In this document: piece after piece, positions 21,061 through 32,454 of the stretch
How positions within the stretch are numbered: the first letter of the stretch is position 1
Layout: the number at the start of each line of letters is the position of its first letter
Origin: Effrenium voratum
Lineage: Eukaryota > Sar > Dinophyceae > Suessiales > Symbiodiniaceae
DNA: 64,000 nt
Direction of reading: 5' to 3'
Assembly (NCBI GenBank): GCA_963377175.1
Contig: CAUJNA010000458.1
Span: forward strand, 1,146,033-1,210,032
Program-made: the position numbers and the translations under genes
Notes under the pieces: generated by a model
Told to the model about the DNA's origin: nothing
The model's input: only the letters and a program-made list of their open reading frames with translations
The model's database searches: none

Positions 21061-24000
21061 GATTTGCCACCTGATGATAATGGTGAAGAGCTTGGCTTGG
21101 GTTGGGGATTGGGTCTTGATGAGCATCCAATAACTTTGTTTGATGCAGTTCTACCTGAAAGTGATGACGGAACCGGCGATGAACTGTTTGGGCAAGCTGC
21201 AAGTAGTGCTGATGGGGGCAAAGGCAAGCAGAAGCTCTCCCGACCCAAAGCCAAGCAGAAAGCAAAGCCCAAAGCCAAGGCAGCTTTGGTACCTTCTGGG
21301 AAATCAGAGCCCAAAGCCAAGGTGCTACCTTCTGGGAAAGCAAAGCCCAAAGCCAAGGTGCTACCTTCTGGGAAAGCACAACCCAAAGCCAGGACAGCCC
21401 GCAAACGTGCCCCGGAAAGGAATGATGATGATGAGCTTCCCATCCTGAACTGTGAGGATGACACCTTGAAGAAGGCAGCCAGTGGTATCCCATCAACAGT
21501 CAAGATGCCCCACTCAGATTTGGAAGCTCTCCTGCAGAACCCACCTGGCCTAACTTCCTTGCAGAATGATCCCTGCAATGTGTGGGAGGTCTTCACTATT
21601 CCAAGGCTGGGCCCTGTCATGAGGGAATTGGGAGGCAAGTGCAAGCGCTCCTATGACATCCGCCACTTTTGGGATCTGAATGAGGAAAGCTACCAGCGCA
21701 CACTACTTCAAGACATAGCATTGTTTACACCTTTGTGTGTAATGATGAGTCCTCCTTGTACTTATCTATGCCAATTGATGCATTCCAACTGGAAGCGTAT
21801 GCAGCCGCAGAAACGCCTTATGAACCTGGTGCAAGCCTGTGCCCACATAGACCTGTGCATGTGGATTGCAAAGTTTCAAATTACCCATCGTCACTTCTTT
21901 GCCCTTGAGCACCCAGCTGGATCATTGATTTGGGAAAGGGAGTCTGCAGCCCACCGAAAGTTGAGTAGCATTTATTTTTTCTGCTTTGCTTGCTGGTACT
22001 GTATGTTGGTTAGTTGAGATTGCACAGGACTTGCTACTGACTGAGTTCTTGCCTGCTCAGGTGAAAGCAATCAGCCAATGCCCAGGAGTCTTTAAAGCGG
22101 TTTTTGATCAATGCCAGTTTGGACTTGTTTCTGTGGAGGCAAAGCTTCCCCTTAGAAAGCGCACATGTGTCCTCACCAACTCAAGTGTGCTGCACAAGGT
22201 GCTACACAATAACCTGTGTACAGGGAACCATGAGCATCAAGCAATTCAGGGGTCTGAGGGGGGGCGTAAGCGCAGTGAGGCTGCTGCGGAGTACCCCGAA
22301 CCCCTTGTCCGTTGCCTTTGTGAAAGTTTCTTACAGGAGGGGAAACACTTGAGGTGATACCAGTGCCAGAACAGGAAAAAGAGTCTGCTGCTTTGTTTTG
22401 AGGGGTAATTAGTGTCCTGATCCCACCAAGTTGGAACCATTGATCCCTGTTGCGGTCAATTTGGGGGGTCCAATTCGGCAGATTTCGATTGAAACCCACG
22501 GACAGAGGGATCGTGAGAGGGGTTGCCACTGAAAACCTGCGGAACTCAACCTTGCAATTTTGATGGGTGGGGATCAGCAGATTTCATTTGAAATCTGCAG
22601 AACATCCTATTGACAACCCTGAATCTGCGGATCTTACCCCCCCAACTTTGCTAGGGTGACTTCTGCAGATTGATATAACCCAGAAGGAAGATCTGCAGAA
22701 TTCAATTGAAACCTGCGGATCTAGGGGGTGCAAATGTGCAGGAGTGACTTCTGCAGATTTTGGCTGAAGTGGTCTTAGTGCTGGCTTCAAGTGGTTGAAT
22801 GCTGGTTGGCAATTGGTTTGCAATCTGGTCCCCTGGTCCAGCTGTGAAGTGATACAGGGTTGGTGGTTTGGGTGACTTGCGCCCATGGATGCTGAGCCTG
22901 GCAATGTGGAAGACCCTGCTGAGTTGGGAGAGGCTGGGTTGAATGCAGCAAAATTAAGCTTGATGTCTAGTTACTGACATTATACTTTTGAACAGTTTCC
23001 TTTGCCTGGTAGGTTTTGTTTGTATTTCGTTGCTTCCCACACAATACCAATCCCTTGAGGACCGGGATGCCAAACGCAGCCTGATGTTTGAGACCGCGAT
23101 GGATGATGAGGATGTTGATGCCAAGTCCTTGGCAACGACAGTGGGTGGAGGAGACATGTCCTTGTTGACATCCCCTGGGAGTACTGCTACTGGGGCAACA
23201 TCCATGGAACATGCTTTTCTGGATTCGCAACCGCAGCAGCTTATAGAGGATATCTTGGGGGAGATCAAGCGCTACTTGACACTATTGATTTTTAGTATAG
23301 TAAGCTGGTTTGGGTGTGGAACAGGTTCAAACTAGAATGGGGAGTTGGACCACTTAGGCTATGGTGGTGCTCGCCAATACTTGCATGCTATGTATCCAAC
23401 CCAGAAGATGCGTCAAGAAGCTCTGCCAATGGATTTGAAAACAGCTGTCCCACTTGGTCCTTCTGTGGCCTACACCCTGGACTACCCCTTGCCAGCTTGT
23501 CTCTCAGGTGACTTGATTGATTTGGGAATCCTACTGTTTGTGAGAAAACCTGGTTTGACAAAATCCTCCTTCAAACCTTCAAACATGGGCAGCCTTGACC
23601 ATCTGAAGCCTTCTGGTAATAGAGTTGTGAGCCCACTGGCTGCCTCAGGCCAAGAAGATGACCAACTACCTTTCTCCATTCCACTGCACAAGTTTTCTGT
23701 GGAGAACGAATCCAGCCTTTGGGAGCCAACTGGCCCAGCACTTCAGTGTGGATGGATTTGTCACCACTGGGGAGCCTATCATGATTCGCTTGCAGGCTGA
23801 CAAACTTGTGACCTTACCCCCTATCTTTGTTTTGTGAACTTGAAGTCAATCCTTTGATTTGGTCATGTGATCAATTGAAACTGGGCAGGCGAATGTGCTA
23901 CTCAGCGAAGGAGCTATTGCCGATGGGTCAATTTGGTTGCTCAAAGGGGCTGCAAGGATTCACTCTGCTATGGCTGTAGTGATTGGACTTCTTCGAAAAG

Positions 24001-27000
24001 GCCTTGAGGTGGGGGGTGTTGTGTTCTTGGGGGCTATGGGGTAGTGAATTGAATGACATGTTTTTTGTCTCTTTGTCTCTTTGTCCCTGAGGTGCCTTCT
24101 TTGCTTCTCTCTGGCCTTCAGCAGATCAAGTGCAAACATGTGCGGCTGAAGGATCGCCAAACAGAGCTGTTGCTTATCTTTGCAATAATGTGTCATATTA
24201 TAATTGCAATCTTTACTAGGCTTTTTGCCTTGTTGCCCACCAAGGTTTTGGAACATGAAGAAGTCCACCCGTGGAAGTATCCGCAAGGCCCCGAATGCAG
24301 TATCCTGGGTTTTCTCCTTCATCAATTTGCAAGCTTGGGGACACTCAGATCCTGGATTCCTGATTCGTGCTTGGAAGCTTGGCAATACTTGGGCACTGAC
24401 CTCATAGTGAAATGTTTGCAATGTTTTTAGAGAAATAACCAGGGCTTGGTTGGGGATTGGAGGTGTTGTAGTCTACCTCAGGAATGATGAAGCTGCTAAA
24501 CCGGACCGTCTTCTGGGTGCAAAGCAAATGGCTGTGAAAGTCATTTTGGATATGCCCCCTGCAGCGCGGAATGCCATCCTCAAGACAGTGAGTGCATATG
24601 GATGGGAAGGTGCCTCATCCTATTTCTGGACCTTTTGGCCCTTTATTTATCACCCTTATTTTACCTGTTTTGGGGTTGAGTTGTAGCAAGGGGGAGGGTT
24701 CTTTTTTGGATATGGCTGAGGTTGCCCGTATTCTGATGATTGCCTATCAAGCAAAAAGCTTCTTCCTGGATTCAACTTCAAGCCTACCCGTGCTGTGAAG
24801 AACAGCCCCTGGCAAGATCGGGTGAAGGTATCGCATGCATCGACCGAGCTTTTGTTTCAGCTTGTGGATTCCCAATGGGGTGCTACCATCATTGGGCTTC
24901 GGCGCAAGCTGACTAGGCAACAGCTAGAGGAGAAGGCGGAAGTGTGCGCCCTTGCGTGCCCCTCGATCTGATTTGTCCTTCCACTTGTCCAAGTATTTCT
25001 GAATTTTGTTACAGGGGGGTTTTTGCTCCATGTGTGAACTTGTGCCTTCATCTCAGGCAATTTGGTGAACGAGGTGGCCTCGCAGGTCCCCAATGTGGAA
25101 GAACTGCTGAGGAAACAGCTTCTGGGCACTGCATATGGCTACCTCACCCAGGAAAGACCACCATTGATTTCATAGCATCCCAAATTGCAGTACTTTTTTG
25201 GTCTCCCGTGGAACCCAAAACCTTTGGTTTCACACCCTAAGTTTACGAAGTTCTCACCTTGTTTTGTGTCCCAGTGCTCCTATTTTGCTGTCCAAGTTGT
25301 AGTGTATGGAAGTTCTTGGCCAATCACAGAGCTCAGGTTTCTTGGGAAACTACTTGAGGGGGACTTACAGCTGGAGTGTCAGCTCAGTGCTACATGTTCA
25401 GCGAAGGATGACAAGTTCAACCCCAGGGACAATGCGTGTGTCTTGACAACATACTTTAATGGCCTTTCTTGGGGAGGTTAACTTCATGTGGTAGCCCTGT
25501 GCTTGTGAGGCATTTTGGAAATCCTGAACTTGGCAGCTCCTGGGGAAAAGGGGCAGCAAGTGGTCCTGATGGACACCCTGGATGCCAAATCGAGGGACCT
25601 TGAGAATGCCCAGTTTGAACTCTTGAAAGAGGAGTTGCAGTATGACCAGAAGTGCCTGGGTGTTCATTTGCAGAAGATTCAGAACCACACTGTGAGGGTT
25701 GCCCACTTGAAGGATGAGTGGCTGAAGAAACGCTTTGACCGGGCCCGACAGGGAGTGAACGCATGGTGGGACAAGAATGTTTCAGAATTTGTGTGGCCTG
25801 ACAAGTTCAATGCGGGCACAGGCTTGTCAATGATGAAGGACCTAGAAACATCTGGTGAAAAATGGCAAGCTGCCCTGGGTTGTCGCCAGATTGCATCTCT
25901 GCTCAATGGCAAATGTTTTTGGAACCCTGGCTCTAGTGAATTGTGCATTCTTAGGTACCTACCTGTCCCTGATGCCCTCAATGTCGCTTAAGACTTACAA
26001 TCATCCAAGGCAACAGTGTTCATCTTGAACTACAGTGCGCCGTGCTTGATCAAATCGGACATCACAGTGTGCAACTGTCAATTGCTAGGCCGCTTTGTGG
26101 CCACACGTGCTTCGTTGACATGTGGGCTTTTGGTGGCGCCGGTCTTCAGCTACAAGCCTGGGACCCTTTTCATGGAAGAACACACCCTCTGCAAGATGAT
26201 GAACCAGAATGGGTGTTCTGTTGACCTGGCGTACCAACTGCTTTTTGACCCCAAGAGCAAGACTGACACTGAGCTGATGGTGTCAATTGTTTTTATTGTT
26301 ACATGTTGCTTGCCATTCAATTGAAAAACCACATTGGATGCCAGATGGAAACTCAAGCTGAGGATGGGCGTGATCAGCGACCATTGGCTTACCCTGGCCG
26401 AATCTTGGCCCCCGCATTCTTGGATGAGGAAACCTCTGGCCCTTGGATCTTCAAGACGAGCAGCCTTGCGAAGAGCCGCAGAACCCTCGAGGATGCAAAG
26501 CAGCTCCCTGGGAAGGCTTGGGCTTGAGGGGGGGGTCAGACAATTGTTGGTGTTATGTTGGTGTCAACTCAGCTACTTTTAACCTTTGACTAAGCTAGCT
26601 TTGAGGGGCCCCGCCAACAGGACATGGTCCAAGTGGAGGCCTTGCACAAACCGGATGCAGTGACAATGCCGTCAACAGACACAGGCCACTTGCATGGAGC
26701 TCCCAAGTACAGCCAACTGGGAAAGGATGCAGCATGGAAGCTGTTGAAGTCTACTGTGGAAACTTGGCCTACTATTGAACAAGAATTATTTTGGAAGGTC
26801 CTGCTTGGGATTTGGTGACCCTGGGGTAAAGTGGCTGGGACTGGATCCTGGCACTTTAGGATGGTGTGGGCTTTGACAACCACACCTGCCTGCGCTTTGT
26901 GGACCTGACCCCCATGACTGGCAGTTTCTTTGAGGGCTTTGTGGAGCTAAGCAAGGAGCTCAACATCCCGCTAACGTATGCGGCAGTGTTTGCTGATCAG

Positions 27001-28494
27001 GGCCACCAAGAATGGTTTCAGAACTTCTTTCTGGAAGAGCTGACATCAAAGTTCCAGGAGGGTGATTTGGTTGTTGCCAACTGTGCAAGGACAAGGGTTG
27101 GGAACAAAAGAGCAGTGAATTGATTACTGAAGTTCAGAAGTTGAAACAAGTGGTGTGTGCTCAGGCTTTGAACTGCAATATTAAAGGTGTAACACAATCT
27201 TACACCCTGGAGGCTTGCAGAAGAACCCCCAGCTGAACACATGGAAGCAGCGCCTGAACCTCCTGCGCTCAAGCGTTGTGTTTGGGGCAAGGCCTGGGTT
27301 GACCTCAAGATTCAACATTGTTGATTGCTTCAGTAATTGGACTCTGTGAAACACAGTTGTTGAGTCAAACATTGGACCAATTGTTTCCACTAATTGTTTC
27401 TACAATTGCTCCAACAAGTTGCCCCCATTTCCTTTCACTTACCCTTGTAAGGTGGATGGCCAGGCTGTCACCATTGAATTGCGTTCACCAGCAAGCATGC
27501 CACTGCCAAAACCCTCAAAAAAAAAAGGGGTGCCAAGAGTGATCCTGCAGGGCCTCAAGGACCAGTGCCTTTGAAAAAGCAGAAGCAGACCCCGGCTCCA
27601 AATGTCACAACGAAGCCTGCTGAAGAATCGCATGGGACTACTGTGATTGCTGAGTCACCCTTGGTCAACATCAAGCTGCCCTCGGGGGTGAAAGAGCAGG
27701 TCATGCTAGTGGTGTCTGACAAGGCTCCCTACATCCGCAACCAAACTGGCCATCCTGCTCCTTGTCAGTGAGACCAGTCATTTTCATGACTATACTTTCA
27801 ATTTAGTCACTCATGTTACATCTCCTTTTGTTGAGATTAGCTAAGAGAAATGAGATGACACAGAAGAAGTAACAAATAAATGAATTGAGCTCACTGAAGG
27901 TGAAGCTCGTGGCTGGAATGGTGCTTTGTGGTTGGGGCAAGGGCAAGTTCCGTCAGGGCAACCCACAGAGTGAACTTGAGCCTACCGAAATCCGGTTTGA
28001 TGCTGAACCTGATGGCCTTGTCATGGTGGATTCTCAGCCATGTGAGACTCTATCAGAAGTGCTTCAGAAAATGAAGGCGACAAAGCCTGATGCTAAAGTC
28101 TGCTACCACAATGCCGAACAGGAACCAGATGGAAGCTGGAAGTTCTCTCAGGAGGGGTGAAGGGTGAATGTTGAGTTTTGAAACTCAATGCTCTGTGTTT
28201 CATTCCCAAAGCCCTTGTTGATATCTAGTTCTAGGGTTGACTGACCAACTGTTGAGCGCCTGCTAGGTGAACCAGGTGATCTTTGCCCCAGCTTTGGAGC
28301 AGAACAAGGTGGTGGTTCAATCCCAGATTGCAAAGATGGTGCCCAATGTGGCCATGTGGAAAACTTCTGTGACGAATTTGGGGTGGCAATGCAAATGGTC
28401 AATGAATGGCTTGATGCCTACCCGCCCAATTGTTTTCATCACTGCGGACCTGGAACTGGCAGATGGCCAGCTCCTAATTCTTGAAAAGCAGTAG
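21061..28494 (+). CDS. Multi-exon protein with SPPC methyltransferase-like domain (unit B)
   Basis: The first exon (ATG 21061 to about 21960) has an acidic start, a Lys/Pro repeat linker (PKAKVLPSGKA units), then a domain with CVMMSPPCTYLCQLMHSNW and HFFALEHPAGS. The next exon (22061-22353) has DQCQFGL, TNSSVLH and GNHEHQAIQG. The same block order occurs in dinoflagellate copia polyproteins, including the one at 37-45 kb. Later exons continue at about 23040, 23345, 23665, 23890, 24440, 24740, 25060, 25515, 26016, 26340, 26624, 26870, 27215, 27455, 27890 (to 28157) and 28267, ending in a TAG at 28492. I do not recognise these later parts. SPPC resembles motif IV of cytosine-C5 methyltransferases and the Glu of LEHP resembles motif VI; no activity is shown. 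One frame break at an A10 run (27516). Boundaries approximate. Confidence 0.6.
22061..22353 (+). CDS. Unit B exon 2 (copia-pol-like segment)
   Basis: Acceptor GCTCAG; VKAISQCPGVFKAVFDQCQF, GLVSVEAKLPLRKRTCVLTN, then NLCTGNHEHQAIQG and EYPEPLVRCL; GT donor (GTGATA). DQC.fGL, TNS and GxHxHQ with YP..L recur after the SPPC domain in dinoflagellate copia polyproteins. Here it is in a plus-strand, intron-containing gene. Confidence 0.6.
22461..22780. repeat. Dispersed CTGCAGATT / CTGCGGATC motif cluster in intron
   Basis: Within an intron of unit B, the words CTGCAGATT, TCTGCAGAA and CTGCGGATC recur at least seven times in 320 bp on both strands, often next to CAATTGAAAC-like words. This is too irregular for a simple satellite. 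Confidence 0.6.
25515..25885 (+). CDS. Unit B internal exon, helical
   Basis: A long open stretch with strong helical character (DAKSRDLENAQFELLKEELQ, then KIQNHTVRVAHLKDEWLKKR) followed by VWPDKFNAGTGLSMMKDLE. Possible coiled coil at the start. Family unknown. Confidence 0.5.
27885..28157 (+). CDS. Unit B penultimate exon
   Basis: Frame from LKVKLVAGMVLCGWGKGKF to EQEPDGSWKFSQEG, with a GT donor (GTGAAGG) at about 28158 and acceptor GCTAG before the last exon. Good coding texture; no domain recognised. Confidence 0.55.
28267..28494 (+). CDS. Unit B last exon
   Basis: VNQVIFAPALEQNKVVVQSQ onward to ADGQLLILEKQ and a TAG stop. It is the 3' end of the large plus-strand gene; unit C begins about 500 bases downstream. 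Confidence 0.55.
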   Translation: MNQVIFAPALEQNKVVVQSQIAKMVPNVAMWKTSVTNLGWQCKWSMNGLMPTRPIVFITADLELADGQLLILEKQ

Positions 28495-29010
28495 CCCTGG
28501 CACCCTATGAACCATCAGAATCAGCATGAAACACGTGTCATGAAATGTGTGCAATTGTCTTGGGTTGGATAGCCAGGGTCCCTGTGGCTTTGGGTTTTGG
28601 ACAGTCATTTGGCAAGCCCATGGGTGACTGTCACCGTGTTGGATGGCGCAATTGGCTGCGAGTGATAGAAAAAAAAGTGGCTGATATTGATGGATGGTGG
28701 AACCCATTGCATCTATTTAAAGGCTTACTGAGGGTGTTTGGTGAGGGATGTGGAATTTAAGCTGGTCTAAGGGATGAGTGTGTTGTATTTTCTGGCTTGC
28801 CGCTTGCCACAGGCTTTCCTTTGCCAGCTGCTGCGCAGCTGCCATTCTCTAGACTGGTGGAGGCTGGTTCTGGGCTGGTGGCATGATTTGTTTAGTGGAT
28901 TGGACTCAGTAGAAGTTTGGGTGGCATGGTGTGTGCCTGACATTGTTGACATTGAGTGGAAATTGCGATGGTTGTGAGATTCGGATTCTGCAGCTGCTGC
29001 ATTGCTCGGG

Positions 29011-30048
29011 ATGGGGCCGAAACCAACTCCACCAAAGGGCCCCCCGCCGCCTCACCTGCTTAAGGGCAGGAACCGCAATGGCAGCAAGGTGAGCGAGACT
29101 GCGATCCTGACCCCGGAGGTGGAGCCAGAAGTGGACCTGGAGCTGGAGCTGGACCTGGAGCAGGATGGGGCCAGTGCAGGCAGTCGCAGCACAGGCATTG
29201 GCCCGCCCCTCAACCTGGCCTCGCTGTGTGTTGCAGCCATGATGGCAACACCCATCAAGCAATGGGCCCAGGACCCTTCCGCGATAGAGATGGCGATCTT
29301 CGAGAAGATGCAGCAGAAGGAGGTGCAGAAGCCGCAGGTTCAGAAGCAGCTGCAGAAGGAGGTGCAGCTGGAGCAGAAGGAGGTTCAGAAGAAGCTTCAG
29401 AAGGAGGTGCAGAAGCAGCTGGAGCAGAAGCAGCTGGAGCAGAAGGAGGTTCAGAAGCTGGAGAAGAAGGTGGTTCAGAAGCCGGAGAAGAATGTGGTTC
29501 AGAAGCAGCTGGAGAAGAAGGTGGTTCAGAAGCAGCCGGAGAAGAAGGTGGTTCAGCAGCCGGAGAAGAAGGTGGTTCAGCAGCCGGAGAAGAAGGTGGT
29601 TCAGAAGCAGCAGCCGGAGAAGAAGGTGGTTCAGAAGCAGCAGCCGGAGAAGATGGTTCAGGAGCAGCAGCCGGAGAAGGAGGTCCAGGTTCAGAAAAAG
29701 CAGCGAGTGGATTCACATGGAATCCAAGCGGCCAGCCACCTGATGCGAGAAGGCTTCACGGTGATGCGGAGCAGTGACCTTGAGGCCAATGCGGCAAAGG
29801 GTGCCAAGGATGCATCTGTGGCCATGAGCGACTCGATGAAGAAGGACTTGATGACGACTAAGCCCAAAAGCAGTGGCATCCTCCTGGTGAAGCCCAAGCT
29901 GAATAGTGACTGGGTTGCCAAAGCTAAAAGCGATGCTTTGAAAGCTCTGACGGAAAGGGCTAGGCTTAGGCAAATGTCGCCTGTGGAATCACCGTGGACA
30001 TCCGCGGTTGGCAAGAAAATTCAGCCCAAGAAGCGGCCTTTGGGGTGA
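29011..30048 (+). CDS. Gln/Lys/Val-repeat protein (unit C)
   Basis: Open from ATG 29011 (MGPKPTPPKGPPPPHLLKG) to the TGA at 30046 without an intron. An acidic stretch (EVEPEVDLELELDLEQD) is followed by about 135 residues of short repeats of the type QKEVQK and PEKKVVQK (about 29300-29700), then a normal-composition C-terminus (SHLMREGFTVMRSSDLEAN, MKKDLMTTKPKSSGILLVKP). The repeats are probably elongated, charged helix. Function unknown. It is the third gene in the plus-strand series and its stop lies just before the composition switch. Opposite-frame ORFs over the repeat are shadows. Confidence 0.6.
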   Translation: MGPKPTPPKGPPPPHLLKGRNRNGSKVSETAILTPEVEPEVDLELELDLEQDGASAGSRSTGIGPPLNLASLCVAAMMATPIKQWAQDPSAIEMAIFEKMQQKEVQKPQVQKQLQKEVQLEQKEVQKKLQKEVQKQLEQKQLEQKEVQKLEKKVVQKPEKNVVQKQLEKKVVQKQPEKKVVQQPEKKVVQQPEKKVVQKQQPEKKVVQKQQPEKMVQEQQPEKEVQVQKKQRVDSHGIQAASHLMREGFTVMRSSDLEANAAKGAKDASVAMSDSMKKDLMTTKPKSSGILLVKPKLNSDWVAKAKSDALKALTERARLRQMSPVESPWTSAVGKKIQPKKRPLG

Positions 30049-32190
30049 GAGCAAGATGGGTGAACAACAGACATATGAGGGGCCCTGTTGATTAAACAAA
30101 GAATGCAAAAGTGACCCACTTTGAGTAAGTCAGAAATGAATCAGATCTTGGACCCTTCTGATGCCTTGCACCCTGGCCCAACCTGAATACACAGGTGCTT
30201 CGATCCTGAGATGTGTGAAAAAAAGATTGCTGGCAGTGGGTAAAGCTTGAAGCCATCGTCATTTGAAACCCATGTGCCCAAAACCCATCCGCCTTGACCT
30301 GCAGGCAGCCAGCAGTGGTGGCCAGTGGTTGCCAGCAGCAGCTGCTGCTGCTGCTGCTGCTGTGGGCTAGGGTGAAAGGGTGATGTAGGGAGTTGAGGGT
30401 GATCAATAACAACTCCATTGTGGGATGGGTGATTTGTGATTTTATGATTATGGGACATCATAATTGTCTGAGATCAGATACTGAGGGAGTGTGGGACTTG
30501 AACATTGAATCTAATGTTGCCTGATTTCCTGAACTGTTCTATTTAGCAAGTTTGCTGAGTAACTTTGCTTGGGACCCTCAACAATATTGCATGCAATTCC
30601 CCTGATTGGCATCATTGCCTCTTTCTCTGGAATCATCCCTTTTGTACTCCGGCATCAGGCTGAGTATGCAGTTTGTCCCCAACGATATCCAGGGTAAGAC
30701 TTCATTGTTATTTGCCACATTTCATCTTTGTCAACCCCACAATCCTTAGCTCACACATTGTGTAACCCTCCTTGACTCCTTGAGTCCTTCCAACATCAGC
30801 CCCCCAAATTGATTTCAAAACCCCCCAAATCGATTGCAAAAGTTTTGGTGTGGGGTGTGTGTGTGTATGCATGTGGGTGGGTACGTACGAAATTATGTAC
30901 ATACCTATGCTTGCGGTATGTACGTAACCTGCCCATGCCTTGACCAAGTCAGCGGCGCAAACCTTTTGGGCTAAGCCACCCCGCGGGATGCTGCCTGTCT
31001 GGGCAGGCAGCAAAGCCCCACTTCCACATTCCGCCCCCAAAACCGGCAGAAGCGCTGCTTCTCAACATGAGAACATTGAGGAGGGAGGGCGGGACACACA
31101 GCTTTCTGCTGCGTCAACCAACCCAAACCCTTGGGCCGGGTACAGTTCGTTGCTTGCATGATATGCAACTGGCACGTGGTTGCACGCTTGTGCTTGCACA
31201 TGTGTGCACGCACGCAAGCATGTGTGCGCGGGTGCGTCTCCCTTGGTAGGGGTAGATGCAGACGTGTATGTGTGCATGAGGTGTTCAATACACACCACGC
31301 CAAGAGCACCTCCTGCTTTTTCAATGGAGCTTGAATGCACTTAAAGCCTTCCAAGCAGGGCCGTCAGGCCCACGGGCTTGCCACGGACAGGCCGCGCCCA
31401 ACACGGGCACGCCGCCGTGGGCCCGGCCCGCACCGCAGCCCAAGCCGTCTTGATACGCTGCATGATACGTGTGTGAATTCTGATTCGGGGCCCTTTAGTG
31501 GACATTGTTTTTTATGGGGATTTCTTTGACGGGGTTCCCATTCAAATTCACTGCATGCTCCCGTCCTACTGCCAGGTCCAGCGCCAGCTTCCGCATCAAC
31601 CCCTCGCGAGATCGGCGTGGCAAGTATTTAGGATGTTCCTTTTGGTTTTCACTTGAAACCCCCCACGGGTACCGTCAACAACAGCCACGCCCATTTAGGA
31701 CATGGACAAGTTCACTTGCCCGGAGCCACAGCATTGCAAATAAATTGAAATCGCGCACTTCAAGCTGGGACAAACATTCTTTGGTGATAGGGTGCAATGC
31801 CCGACTCCAATGAAAACTCAATGGGCCACGCAATGACCTGCAGGCGGCTGCTGCTGCTGCTGCTGGCTGCAACGCTCACCAATCATGATTTCTCATGTTC
31901 TTATCATCAAGTCCACTGTATTCAACTGTGGCTCCCTGACTACTTCGCCTTCTTTGAAAAGAAATTGGAACAGCTCCTTCGTTACCAGTAGCAACAGCTT
32001 TTACTTCTTGGGATATCACAATGTCGCGTGAATGGTGGCCTCTGTTCGGTTGGGCACAAGCTTCAAAGGCTTCATCTACCCTTTAAGGTCAATCAGAGAT
32101 AGGCGCTGCAGGGTCAACCAAGGTCCCCTCAGGTAGATCAGTGAGAAAATGGGGGTGCCGGAATGATCTCAGAATAGCGATCAAACTGGC
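30049..32190. other. Convergent spacer, no gene assigned
   Basis: Composition changes from G/T-rich to A/C-rich on the plus strand at about 30.7-30.9 kb, where the plus cluster meets minus-strand exons. It holds a CTG run (30334-30362), a GT/TACG patch (30845-30920) and a second CTG run (31845-31866). No exon is supported. Confidence 0.45.
30334..30362. repeat. CTG/CAG trinucleotide run
   Basis: CAGCAGCAGCTG followed by (CTG)n. Similar runs occur at 14588-14622 and 31845-31866. Confidence 0.85.
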
Positions 32191-32454
32191 ACGCGCACAC
32201 ACACACACACACTTCCCCACGTCACGCAGTCACTCTGCCAACGTAATGCAATTCGGCGCACCTCACCAAGGTGTTGGCCACAACCAAGGAGCACAATGCT
32301 GTAGTAGACACAGAAAATCAGAGTCCTGCCCAGGACCGATTGCGCCCACTCCTGCATGAACTGGTGCAAGCTGGCTTTAGTCGCTTGCCTACTGCAAGCA
32401 TTGTATTAACAAAAAGGGTAACGAGCCAACAAATTGACTTCACCCAGCCGGGTC

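Noticed and set aside
29226..29777. Overlapping Glu/Ala/Gly-rich ORF in another frame of unit C, and its antisense partner
   Set aside because: Frame shadow of the repeat; unit C's own frame continues into normal-composition protein at both ends.
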